Shown piece after piece: positions 35,444-43,522 of a stretch of 64,000 nt of DNA. Both the position numbers and the translations under genes were made by a program. The stretch comes from Clostridium_AQ sp900552125 (GTDB taxonomy: Bacteria > Bacillota_I > Bacilli_A > Erysipelotrichales > Erysipelotrichaceae). The notes under the pieces are model-generated. The model made no database searches. It saw only the letters and a list, made by a program, of their open reading frames with translations, and was not told where the DNA came from. Location of the stretch: NCBI GenBank assembly GCA_037892765.1, contig JBBKBW010000006.1; one strand, given 5' to 3'. The stretch's first letter is position 1, and each line of letters opens with the position of its first letter.

Positions 35444-35993
35444 TCATCACCTTTTCCTTTTGAATTATAATAATGTATGGACTTTTAACCTTGTTATGCA
35501 TTTGAATACAACATACACTAAAAAATTTACTGCTTAGTGTCTGACTCCAGTTATATAATGCATCACTTTCTATTTTACCCGCAACATGTCCTGGATACAT
35601 TACTAACACTAGGATACCATGTCTTTTCAATAAGCTCAATGCTTTCTGTACCGCTTTCAAAGAAGATTCAACATTTGTTGTAATCCGTTCATCTCCATGT
35701 GGTAGAAAACCAAAATTAAAGACACCCGCATCTATTTTTTCTTTTATATAATGATCGCAATTCTCATGTGAATCCAGTATCAAATTTACTTTATCCAAAA
35801 GTTCTGCTTTCTCTAAACGTACTTTTGTTTGTTCATATGCAGATGCTTGAATATCAAAGGCATAAACATACTTAGCATGATTTGCTAGAAACTCAGTATC
35901 ATACCCCTGTCCCATCGTAAAATCAGCCACTACACTATCATTTGAGATATGCATAGATATAATATCATGTACAATTTCAACTATTTTTTTCAT
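35433..35993 (-). CDS. MnmM-like (YtqB) tRNA methyltransferase
   Basis: A 186-residue SAM-dependent methylase of the rRNA_methylase/YtqB family. The SAM-binding motif is VVADFTMGQGYDTEFLA, and the family signature FNFGFLPHGD is present, then VMYPGH. B. subtilis YtqB has been renamed MnmM for its role in the last step of wobble-uridine modification of tRNA; I infer the same here. The start at 35993 follows GGAGGAAAA. It is divergent from the CCA-adding gene. Confidence 0.85.
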   Translation of the reverse strand: MKKIVEIVHDIISMHISNDSVVADFTMGQGYDTEFLANHAKYVYAFDIQASAYEQTKVRLEKAELLDKVNLILDSHENCDHYIKEKIDAGVFNFGFLPHGDERITTNVESSLKAVQKALSLLKRHGILVLVMYPGHVAGKIESDALYNWSQTLSSKFFSVCCIQMHNKVKSPYIIIIQKEKVMNDD

Positions 35994-36022
35994 TTTTCCT
36001 CCAATTCTGCGTAGTTCCATTA

Positions 36023-36040
36023 TATAATAGCCTAAAGGAG
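36023..36040 (+). promoter_or_regulatory. cca -10 element and ribosome site
   Basis: TATAAT (36023-36028) is followed by AAGGAG (36035-36040) only 7 bp later and the ATG at 36047, so the transcript has a very short leader. No convincing -35 is seen 17 bp upstream. Confidence 0.5.
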
Positions 36041-36046
36041 AAAGCT

Positions 36047-37294
36047 ATGAAAAAAATACATGACCCTATTGTTTTAGAAATATTAGAATTATTTTCTACC
36101 ATCCATGAAAGTGCATGGCTAGTGGGAGGCTGTGTTCGTGATATGATTCTTGAAAAAGAAATCCATGATATTGATATTACCACAAGTGCTGAACCAGAAG
36201 TAACTATGCACCTATTTCAGCAGCATTCCTATAAAGTCATACCTACTGGATTAAAGCATGGTACAGTCACGGTTATGAAAAATAATTTTTCTGTTGAGAT
36301 CACAACATATCGTACAGAACAATCCTATATAGCTCATCGAGCCCCTGAAAGTGTCTCTTTCACAAAGAGTCTGACTGAGGATTTAAAACGAAGAGATTTT
36401 ACTATGAATGCAATTGCTTGGCATCCCATCCATGGCTTTCAAGATCCTTTTCATGGGCAAGAAGATATTAAAAACAAATATATTCGCTGTGTAGGTAATG
36501 CAGATGAGCGTTTACAGGAAGATGCACTTCGTATCTTACGTGCTATTCGTTTTCACTGTACTCTGCACTTTAGTCTAGATTCTTCTCTATATAAAGCTAT
36601 CAAAAATAATGCTCACCTTCTTTCTTATATTTCAAAAGAAAGAATACAGAGTGAATTTAACCGTATCCTACTTCAGGATTATCCTGATACTTTACTATTT
36701 TTAATCCAAATGAATGTGATGCAGCATATTTGGACAAATTACTTATCAGACATTCAACCAGCAGATATAAATAAAATTAATCAGATAGTAAATCATACTA
36801 ACTCCTATCCACTAGAAAGCAAATTAGCTATTCTGCTTCATACTTTTCCTGAATCAAAGGCAGAAGTGTATTTAAAAGAATTAAAGTATGATAAGAAAAC
36901 TATCAGAAAGACATTGATGAGAATACGATACTTATCTTTCTCAATCTCAAAGGATACGGCTGTTTTACGCCTTTTTGCCTCTTTCTTTCATAATGATATG
37001 GAAGAAATACTTTCCTGTATATCCATCATACTTGCGTTTAGACAGGCAGCTTCAAGAAATATTGATGATATTCTTGCGTGTAAAGAAGAATTGCTAAGAA
37101 TGTATGAGAATAAAGAATTTATTTCTATGCAGGATCTTGTCTTTAACGGCAATGATTTGCGACAGATGTTCCATTTAGAAGGATCTGCCATTGGAGAAAT
37201 GTTAAATAAACTATATCTCTATGTATTAGAAAATCCTACCCGAAATACCATAGAACAATTATCTGCCTTTATTGAAGATGAGCTAAAAAAATGA
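36047..37294 (+). CDS. cca: CCA-adding tRNA nucleotidyltransferase
   Basis: A 415-residue class II nucleotidyltransferase that adds or repairs the 3' CCA of tRNA. The GG motif and catalytic Asp pair are in LVGGCVRDMILEKEIHDIDI. The nucleotide-flipping motif RRDFTMNA and the QEDALRILRAIRF region (motif D) are clear. The C-terminal neck and tail helices complete the usual Firmicutes length. Divergent from the MnmM-like gene, both in RNA maturation. Confidence 0.94.
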   Translation: MKKIHDPIVLEILELFSTIHESAWLVGGCVRDMILEKEIHDIDITTSAEPEVTMHLFQQHSYKVIPTGLKHGTVTVMKNNFSVEITTYRTEQSYIAHRAPESVSFTKSLTEDLKRRDFTMNAIAWHPIHGFQDPFHGQEDIKNKYIRCVGNADERLQEDALRILRAIRFHCTLHFSLDSSLYKAIKNNAHLLSYISKERIQSEFNRILLQDYPDTLLFLIQMNVMQHIWTNYLSDIQPADINKINQIVNHTNSYPLESKLAILLHTFPESKAEVYLKELKYDKKTIRKTLMRIRYLSFSISKDTAVLRLFASFFHNDMEEILSCISIILAFRQAASRNIDDILACKEELLRMYENKEFISMQDLVFNGNDLRQMFHLEGSAIGEMLNKLYLYVLENPTRNTIEQLSAFIEDELKK

Positions 37295-37311
37295 TTTATA
37301 CAATCTATTTA

Positions 37312-37497
37312 TTTTCAAATGCTGATTTATCGTATATAATTAAGAAAAGAAAGCAGAGGTGGTTACGATGAAAAATTTATTAAAATCTTTCAAACAGTCG
37401 CTTAATCACCTAAAAATCACTTACTGATAAAACCCGTACCTGTGATATAAGATGAGCTGTTTGGATACAGCTTTTTCTATTTGGTACGGGTGAAAGG
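37312..37497 (+). promoter_or_regulatory. Leader region with nested hairpins (attenuator-like)
   Basis: TTTTCA (37312-37317), a 17-bp spacer and TATAAT (37335-37340) start a leader of about 155 nt. It holds a 19-codon ORF, then a 9-bp stem ACCCGTACC (37432-37440) with GGTACGGGT (37483-37491). Inside its loop is a second hairpin AGCTGT/ACAGCT (37455-37472) followed by five T. The outer stem ends next to the downstream ribosome site GAAAGG (37492-37497). The design suggests control by ribosome position on the short ORF. Confidence 0.6.
37368..37427 (+). CDS. Leader peptide (19 codons)
   Basis: Reads MKNLLKSFKQSLNHLKITY from an ATG with a good ribosome site (GAGGTGG, 5 bp upstream). The stop TGA lies 4 nt before the left arm of the outer stem, so a ribosome stalled near its end would block that arm. 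The peptide is basic and not rich in one amino acid, so it does not look like an amino-acid starvation attenuator; it is more like antibiotic-responsive leaders. No homologue was recognised. Confidence 0.55.
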   Translation: MKNLLKSFKQSLNHLKITY

Positions 37498-37502
37498 ATC
37501 AT

Positions 37503-38312
37503 ATGACAAAATTAGAATTTATTAACACACTAAACCTTCCACAGGATTGTATTTCTTCTTTAGAAAAAATAACTATTCGAGATGAGTGGATGCCTTTATT
37601 TGACACAAACCGAGTATTATTCTTTAACACAATTGAATCACTAGGTTTTGAAACATCCTTCCCTATCTTTTTAAAGCTATACATTGAGATAGCTTATCAA
37701 AAAGCACAGAAGTTATGCGAGAGTGAAAGAACTATCTTAATCGACGGCTTACAGCGTTTAAAAGAAGATACATTATCATGTAAAAAATACTGGAATATTT
37801 GGGGTATAATGCCATATGAATGGCGCTTCATTGACCATCTGATAGATGGAACAGTAAAACGCCTAGCATCTTTAGAATTTGAAGAAAAATCATATCCCTA
37901 TCCAATTAAAGTACCTAATTTATGTATCGACGCAAATACAACGTTATTAAATGTTCATGTATGTACCAATGCTGATTTAACTCCGGAAGCAGTTAAAAAA
38001 TCTTTTGAAGCTGCTAAGTCTTATTATCCCAATCATAAGTTTTATCACATTGAATCCTGGATGGTATCTCCTCGAATCAAAGAATTATGTAATCCAAATG
38101 ATAACTTATATCAATTTCAATCTTTATGGACACCATATGAAATTATAGACACAAATGACAGAATGATAGAAAGAGTATTTCCTGAAAATGATGATATTTC
38201 AGAAACCTATATCAGCTTTCCAGAACATACCCGTCTTCAAAGAAATGCTAAAAAACTTTTATTATTAGGAAAAAAACTTCAACACGCAAAAGCTATTTAT
38301 ATCCAAAAATAG
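37503..38312 (+). CDS. Acyltransferase-like (GNAT-related) protein
   Basis: A 269-residue soluble protein. The N-terminal half is helical. The C-terminal half has the pattern VHVCTNADLTPEAVKKSFEAA, then KFYHIESWMVSPRIKEL and NLYQFQSLW, which I associate with the two-domain NAT_N/GNAT_C-like acyltransferases found in Firmicutes. No classic acetyl-CoA loop is visible. The start follows GAAAGG. It is preceded by an unusual regulated leader, and it ends at a strong terminator. The identity is tentative. Confidence 0.6.
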   Translation: MTKLEFINTLNLPQDCISSLEKITIRDEWMPLFDTNRVLFFNTIESLGFETSFPIFLKLYIEIAYQKAQKLCESERTILIDGLQRLKEDTLSCKKYWNIWGIMPYEWRFIDHLIDGTVKRLASLEFEEKSYPYPIKVPNLCIDANTTLLNVHVCTNADLTPEAVKKSFEAAKSYYPNHKFYHIESWMVSPRIKELCNPNDNLYQFQSLWTPYEIIDTNDRMIERVFPENDDISETYISFPEHTRLQRNAKKLLLLGKKLQHAKAIYIQK

Positions 38313-38322
38313 AAAATAAGTA

Positions 38323-38372
38323 AAAAAGGCAATATTCTCAAAATAGAAATGAATTGAGATTATTGTCTTTTT
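38323..38372. terminator. Bidirectional terminator
   Basis: A long imperfect stem (38323-38341 with 38354-38372), with A-run and T-run at the two ends, between the acyltransferase-like gene and the convergent 38379-38687 gene. Confidence 0.85.
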
Positions 38373-38378
38373 AGTATT

Positions 38379-38687
38379 TTATTCACTTAACTCTTTTAAA
38401 TCATTTACTAATTCATCACAAACCGCTTCATCTAATTGCGTTAATATGTAGCTCTGATATACACAATATTTCTTTTTAATATCCTGTATAGAACGTAACT
38501 CTGTTTCACTTTTGACATCTTTTTGAATATCAGTTAGAATTTCAGCCATTAAGCGTATAGGCTGATCATATACCATAGTAATATCTGCTAATTCACTATG
38601 ATGCTGTCCTTTCAGTTTATTCACTGCCTGATTCAAATAATACTCAATTAAAATTGCCTGTTTATGAATTTGTAATCCATATGACAT
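38379..38687 (-). CDS. Small helical protein of unknown function
   Basis: A 102-residue protein predicted to be almost all helix with no membrane segment. Its pattern (a hydrophobic residue every three to four positions) suggests a helical bundle. I start at the ATG at 38687, about 9 bp after AAGGA; the upstream GTG is less likely. A 14-bp palindrome lies in its promoter region. No family was recognised. Confidence 0.65.
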   Translation of the reverse strand: MSYGLQIHKQAILIEYYLNQAVNKLKGQHHSELADITMVYDQPIRLMAEILTDIQKDVKSETELRSIQDIKKKYCVYQSYILTQLDEAVCDELVNDLKELSE

Positions 38688-38734
38688 ATGCACACTTCCT
38701 TTCTGATGGCTATATCATAAAGGATATTGTGACA

Positions 38735-38748
38735 TGTTACATGTAACA
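38735..38748 (-). promoter_or_regulatory. Palindromic operator TGTTACATGTAACA
   Basis: A perfect 14-bp palindrome between the 38379-38687 gene and the chromate transporter genes. On the minus strand a possible promoter (TTGTTA, 17-bp spacer, TATCCT) overlaps it. It would control the 38379-38687 gene. The regulator is unknown. Confidence 0.5.
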
Positions 38749-38761
38749 ATCTAAAAATAAT

Positions 38762-39334
38762 TTAAAAAGATAAGGATCCTGTCATAAATGCTAAACCTAC
38801 TGCAATACATCCGCATAAAAGCATTACAGTAATTGGATTTTTCTTATATTTTCTCAATAGAAAGAAACCTAATAAAAATAAACATAAGCTTTCTAAATTA
38901 AATGTAGAAAAAGAAATGTCATTGCCTTGCCATAACGCATCAACTGCTAGAGATACACCAGCAGAAGCAATCAGCGCAACAACTGCAGGGCGAAGTCCTT
39001 TTAAAATTGCTTGAATCGCATCTAATTGACGATATTTATAGTATAAAAAAGATAATGTCAATACAATGATAAAACTAGGAATAACAACACCAGCAGTGGC
39101 CACAATAGCTCCTGGCAGTCCAGCAATTTTAGTTCCCACAAAGCTTGCGGCATTGATTGCAATCGGCCCGGGAGTCATTTGTGATATTGTCAGGATATCC
39201 GCAAACTCTCTCATATCTAACCAGCCATGTAAGTTTACGACCTGTTCCTGAATGATAGGAAGGGCTGCATATCCTCCTCCAATACTCAATAAGCCAATCT
39301 GTAAAAAGCTTAATAGTAATTCAATAAAAATCAT
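38762..39334 (-). CDS. Chromate transporter-like protein, second half
   Basis: A 190-residue single-domain CHR protein with five to six hydrophobic segments. The family motif is seen as GLLSIGGGYAALPIIQEQVV at the start and SQMTPGPIAINAASFVG. Its ATG overlaps the stop of the partner gene by 4 bp. In Firmicutes two short CHR genes form one transporter of opposite topologies. Chromate efflux is proven for few members; the natural substrate may be another oxyanion. Confidence 0.9.
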   Translation of the reverse strand: MIFIELLLSFLQIGLLSIGGGYAALPIIQEQVVNLHGWLDMREFADILTISQMTPGPIAINAASFVGTKIAGLPGAIVATAGVVIPSFIIVLTLSFLYYKYRQLDAIQAILKGLRPAVVALIASAGVSLAVDALWQGNDISFSTFNLESLCLFLLGFFLLRKYKKNPITVMLLCGCIAVGLAFMTGSLSF

Positions 39335-39900
39335 GACAAGCCACCTTCCTTCTTGATTGCACGTTCAATAAAATAACCTAATGCCCCACACACAATGATA
39401 ATAATTAATAGATTGACATCTAACATAACATTAAACACGAAGGCCGCTAACATGATAACTACATAAACCTTTTGTGACTGACTCCATACTTCTTTTCCCA
39501 TTGTCCAGACAACATCACATATGGTCGCAACTACTCCAGCCTGCATACCAAATAACATAATCTGTATCCATTTGATTTTAATGAAAACCTCATAACAGTA
39601 TGATATGATTGTCAATAAAATCAAAGGTGGCAAGACTGTCCCAATAACTGCAACAAGAGCCCCCAATACTCCAGCACAGCGATATCCAATACTAATGGAA
39701 GCATTAACCGCAATAGCTCCTGGAGATGATTGAGCAATTGCTACTAAATCCATCATTTCCCCTTCATCGATCCACTTTAGATCTTCTACAAATTTCTTAC
39801 GCATCAGCGGTACGATGACATACCCTCCGCCAAAAGTACATGCGCTTAACATAAATACCGAAGAAAAAAGTTTCCAGTACGTTTTCATATTCTTTTCCAT
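39331..39900 (-). CDS. Chromate transporter-like protein, first half
   Basis: A 189-residue CHR protein with the same signature (ACTFGGGYVIVPLMRKKFVED and AIAQSSPGAIAVNASISIG). The start is set by GGAGGTGATTAG. It is the first gene of the pair and is divergent from a LysR regulator, 96 bp away, which probably controls the pair. Confidence 0.9.
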   Translation of the reverse strand: MEKNMKTYWKLFSSVFMLSACTFGGGYVIVPLMRKKFVEDLKWIDEGEMMDLVAIAQSSPGAIAVNASISIGYRCAGVLGALVAVIGTVLPPLILLTIISYCYEVFIKIKWIQIMLFGMQAGVVATICDVVWTMGKEVWSQSQKVYVVIMLAAFVFNVMLDVNLLIIIIVCGALGYFIERAIKKEGGLS

Positions 39901-39996
39901 CTAATCACCTCCTCCATTATACCCCTTGTGAATTTATAAAGAAAATAGTATTATTATATATATTTTATAATATTTTCTTATGAAAGGAGATTTCCT

Positions 39997-40884
39997 ATGA
40001 CACTTCGTCATTTACGTATCTTTGTGGCTGTCTGCAAATGGAAAAGTATCACAAAAGCAGCTGAAAAACTGCATATTGCCCAACCATCCGTATCCCTAGC
40101 AATCAAAGAACTAGAAAACTATTACAACCTGCAGTTATTTGATCGTATATCTCGAAAACTATTTTTAACCACTGAAGGGGAACGCTTTTTAACTTATGCA
40201 AGCCATATCATTTCTCTGTTTGATGAAATGGAAGAAGGTATTCAGCATTGGGACGATATGGGACAGCTCTTGATTGGTTCTAGTATAACCATTGCTAATT
40301 CTTTATTGTGCGAATGTCTTCTTCACTATAAACAACTATATCCTAAAAGAAAAACACAGGTTTTAATTGAAAATTCACAGATTCTTGAAACAGCGGTAAT
40401 TGAAAATAAAATTGATATCGCACTAATGGAAGGTATTCCAACACACACCCAATTAAAGACAATACCCTTTTTCCAGGATGAACTCGCTATTATCTGTGCC
40501 AATGATCATAAACTGGCAGAAAAACCCTATATTACATTAGAAGATATTGCTGAAGAAGAATTTCTATTGCGAGAAAAAGGAAGTGGTACACGTGATATTG
40601 TGGACTCTATTATGAAAGTTCATAATTTACAAATTCATCCAATTTGGGAAAGTGCCAGTACAAGGGCTTTGGTAAAAGGTGTCCAGCATGGATTTGGCAT
40701 ATCTATCCTTCCTTATCAGATGGTAAAAGATGAATTAAACAATAAATTCGTAACACGTCTGATGTTAAAAGATATTTCTTTAGAGCGCAAGTATTATATA
40801 ATTTATCATGTAAATAAGCACTTGCATTCCGGTCTACTGGATTTTATCAAATGCTGTCAGAAAGTAGTAGTCAATAAACCCTAA
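39997..40884 (+). CDS. LysR-family transcriptional regulator
   Basis: A 295-residue regulator. The N-terminal winged helix reads LRIFVAVCKWKSITKAAEKLHIAQPSVSLAIKELE, and the C-terminal part is the two-lobed effector-binding domain (LLIGSSITIANSLL; LALMEGIP; GSGTRDIV). The ATG follows AAAGGAG. Divergent to the chromate transporter pair, the usual position of a LysR activator for its target. The co-inducer is unknown. Confidence 0.93.
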   Translation: MTLRHLRIFVAVCKWKSITKAAEKLHIAQPSVSLAIKELENYYNLQLFDRISRKLFLTTEGERFLTYASHIISLFDEMEEGIQHWDDMGQLLIGSSITIANSLLCECLLHYKQLYPKRKTQVLIENSQILETAVIENKIDIALMEGIPTHTQLKTIPFFQDELAIICANDHKLAEKPYITLEDIAEEEFLLREKGSGTRDIVDSIMKVHNLQIHPIWESASTRALVKGVQHGFGISILPYQMVKDELNNKFVTRLMLKDISLERKYYIIYHVNKHLHSGLLDFIKCCQKVVVNKP

Positions 40885-40885
40885 C

Positions 40886-40935
40886 AAAAAAAATAGACAA
40901 TGTTTTCAGCTGATACTGATTTACATTGTCTTTTT
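40886..40935. terminator. Bidirectional terminator
   Basis: The stem AGACAATGT/ACATTGTCT, with A-run and T-run at the ends, lies between the convergent lysR and amidohydrolase genes. Confidence 0.85.
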
Positions 40936-40959
40936 ATACTTTAGATATCAATAAATATT

Positions 40960-42111
40960 TTATGCTTTATGATAAACAATTTCTCCATTGATTAGCGTAT
41001 AACGAATGATATTTTGTGTATCCAACAAGGAACTATCACAGATAATTAGATCGCCATCTTTTCCTACTTCAATACTTCCTATACGTTTATCTAAACCTAA
41101 TATTTTAGCCGGATTAATTGTAATTGCCTTTAATGCTTCTTCCTCTGGTAAGCCATCTTTCATTGCTAGAGCTGCACATAGCGGCAGATATTCCTGAGGC
41201 ACAACAGGAGAATCGGTTGTTATCGCAATTAAAATCCCCTCTTTACATAATACACCAGGTGTTGTGAATGACTTACTAGCTAGTTCAAATTTAGATTTAT
41301 GTGTTAAAGCAGGACCGATTATAGCTGGATATCCGCTTTCTTTGATCTGTTTTTTGATTATTTCTCCATCGGTACAATGATCTAACGTTACGCGAACATC
41401 AAATTCTTTCGCTATACGAATTACAGTCAGAATATCATCAGCACGATGAGCATGACATTTTAAAGGTAATTCTTTTTTTATAACCGGTATCATTGCCTCT
41501 AGTTTCATATCATAAGCCGGCATTTTTGTAATATCATCTTTTACGGCTTCTTTTTTAGCTAGATATTCTTTTGTTTTATATAGGGTTTCTCTTAATAATG
41601 CCGCAATATTCATACGTGTTTTAATACGACTATCCTGATATACACGTTTTGGATTTTCTCCAAATGCACACTTCATCGCAACAGGATTCTGAATAACCAT
41701 CTCATCAATACAATTTCCATATGTTTTGTATGCCATAAATGTTCCACCAATAACATTTGCACTTCCTGGCCCAGCCGCAACAGTAGTAATTCCTGCTTCT
41801 CGAGCATTTTTCACTGTTTCATCTAATGGATTACAGCCATCGATAGCACGCACATGAGGAGTTATAGGGTCACTCATTTCATTTACATCATTTCCCTCTC
41901 CACGTATCGCACTTTCTTCCATACCTAAATGGCAATGAGCTTCAATCATACCTGGAAAAACTTGTTTCCCTGAAGCATCAATGACGAGTTCTCCTTGATT
42001 TTCCTGTAGATTTTCACCAATCAAAACAATCTTTCCATCTTGAATACGTATATCCGCAATACAATCACCATCGCTAGACATAGTATGTAACATTCCATTT
42101 TTTATTAACAT
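40960..42111 (-). CDS. Amidohydrolase (imidazolonepropionase-like)
   Basis: A 383-residue metal-dependent hydrolase. It has the beta-domain start MLIKNGMLHTMS, the metal-binding MIEAHCHLGM, and the later ligands KCHAHRADD and TLDHCTDGE, then ITTDSPVVP. The C-terminus IGSIEVGKDGDLIICD is typical. I start at the ATG at 42111, 7 bp after AAGGAG. The substrate is unknown; members act on cyclic amides, dipeptides or similar compounds. Confidence 0.86.
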   Translation of the reverse strand: MLIKNGMLHTMSSDGDCIADIRIQDGKIVLIGENLQENQGELVIDASGKQVFPGMIEAHCHLGMEESAIRGEGNDVNEMSDPITPHVRAIDGCNPLDETVKNAREAGITTVAAGPGSANVIGGTFMAYKTYGNCIDEMVIQNPVAMKCAFGENPKRVYQDSRIKTRMNIAALLRETLYKTKEYLAKKEAVKDDITKMPAYDMKLEAMIPVIKKELPLKCHAHRADDILTVIRIAKEFDVRVTLDHCTDGEIIKKQIKESGYPAIIGPALTHKSKFELASKSFTTPGVLCKEGILIAITTDSPVVPQEYLPLCAALAMKDGLPEEEALKAITINPAKILGLDKRIGSIEVGKDGDLIICDSSLLDTQNIIRYTLINGEIVYHKA

Positions 42112-42196
42112 ACATTCACTCCTTTTCATTTATTTACTTAAATTTTACACTTTCTTTCAGAAGTGTCAAGAAAAAAAGGCATTTCAAAATGAATGC

Positions 42197-43303
42197 CTAT
42201 TTAAATGCCTTTTTGAATTTTTCAAATGGAGACTCATGAGATTTTTTATTTCGAAGTTTTTCATATAATTCTTTTTCTTCGCGAGATAGTTTTGTAGGAA
42301 TTTCCACTTTAATTTCTACGTATTGATCTCCCTGATCTCCACGAGTGTTTTTAACACCTTTTCCTTTTAGGCGGAATTGCTGACCATATTGGGTACCCGC
42401 TGGAATGCTAAGTTCAACATCACCATAAACCGTAGGTACATCTACTTTGCAGCCCAATGTTGCATCTACTGCACTGATAGGTACAGTGATACGAATATCA
42501 TTTCCATCACGAACAAATTGTTTATGACGGCTTACTAGGATTTCAATATATAAATCTCCGTTTGGCCCTCCATTGATACCACGTTCCCCTTTATTAGGAA
42601 CACGTACCTGCTGACCAGATTGGATACCTGCAGGGATTTTGATATCCAATTTCACACGTTTATGTTCATATCCTTTACCATGACATTTTGGACATTTATT
42701 TGCAATTGTTTTTCCTGTACCATTACATTCTGGACAAACAGACTGACTCTGGAAAACACCAAAAGGAGTTCTCTGCTGTGTAGTTACCGTACCAGTACCT
42801 CCACAGTGTGGACAGGTCTTGATGTCCGATTTACTTCTAGCTCCGCTTCCTAAACATTCATCGCATTGTTCATCAACCTCAATAGTGATTGTTTCAGTTT
42901 TTCCAAAGATAGCATCCATGAAATCAATGCGCATCTGCATGAAACGATCGTTTCCTTTACGAGGACCGTTATTAGATCGACGGCTTCCGCCTCCAAATCC
43001 TCCGCCAAAGAAAGAACCAAAAATATCGCCAAAGTCTTCGAAACCGCCAAAGCCTCCGCTTCCGCCTCCAAAGTTAGCACCATCCATACCCGCATGACCA
43101 AATTGATCATAAGTAGCTTTCTTTTGTGGATCGCTTAATACCTCATAAGCTTCATTTACTTCTTTAAATTTTTCTTCAGCCCCAGGTTCTTTATTAACAT
43201 CGGGGTGATATTTTTTAGCCATCTTTCGATAGGCTCTTTTTATTTCATCATCGCTGGCACCTTTACTAAGTCCCAGTACTTCATAGTAATCTCTTTTACT
43301 CAT
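42197..43303 (-). CDS. dnaJ: Chaperone DnaJ
   Basis: A 368-residue type I Hsp40. Order: J domain with HPD (residues 1-70), Gly/Phe-rich linker (about 75-115), four zinc repeats (CDECLGSGA, CPHCGGTG, CPECNGTG, CPKCHGKG), and the two client-binding beta-domains. It follows dnaK but is separated by about 220 bp with a hairpin, so it may be partly transcribed alone. It starts at an ATG after AAGGTGATC. Confidence 0.97.
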   Translation of the reverse strand: MSKRDYYEVLGLSKGASDDEIKRAYRKMAKKYHPDVNKEPGAEEKFKEVNEAYEVLSDPQKKATYDQFGHAGMDGANFGGGSGGFGGFEDFGDIFGSFFGGGFGGGSRRSNNGPRKGNDRFMQMRIDFMDAIFGKTETITIEVDEQCDECLGSGARSKSDIKTCPHCGGTGTVTTQQRTPFGVFQSQSVCPECNGTGKTIANKCPKCHGKGYEHKRVKLDIKIPAGIQSGQQVRVPNKGERGINGGPNGDLYIEILVSRHKQFVRDGNDIRITVPISAVDATLGCKVDVPTVYGDVELSIPAGTQYGQQFRLKGKGVKNTRGDQGDQYVEIKVEIPTKLSREEKELYEKLRNKKSHESPFEKFKKAFK

Positions 43304-43479
43304 GTGATCACCTTCCTAACTTTCTAGATTGAAAACTGCATAAAAATTTCTATCTACTTTTTCGCCGGGTTCTATTTTATCATATTTTTTCGTAAAAACG
43401 ATAGATTTTAGGTATTTTTTACAAAGACTCCGGCATTGCAAGTGCCACATGAGTTTTGTTTATCGTTTTCATACAACAT

Positions 43480-43509
43480 ACAAAACCTAGCGCAAGCACT
43501 AGGATTTGT
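43480..43509 (-). terminator. Terminator or attenuator between dnaK and dnaJ
   Basis: A 14-bp stem with two mismatches (43480-43493 and 43496-43509) lies just after the dnaK stop. The T-run is short (TTTTG), so read-through to dnaJ is likely and would lower dnaJ relative to dnaK. Confidence 0.6.
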
Positions 43510-43522
43510 AGTCGTTTTTAAT

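Noticed and set aside
37347..37380. T-box-like sequence (GAGGTGGTTACG) upstream of the acyltransferase-like gene
   Set aside because: It resembles the T-box core loosely, but the promoter lies only about 20 bp upstream, so there is no room for the stem I region. It is better explained as the ribosome site of the leader peptide.
42819..43138. Several long overlapping frames on both strands in dnaJ
   Set aside because: They are shadows caused by the Gly-rich and zinc-repeat codons of dnaJ.
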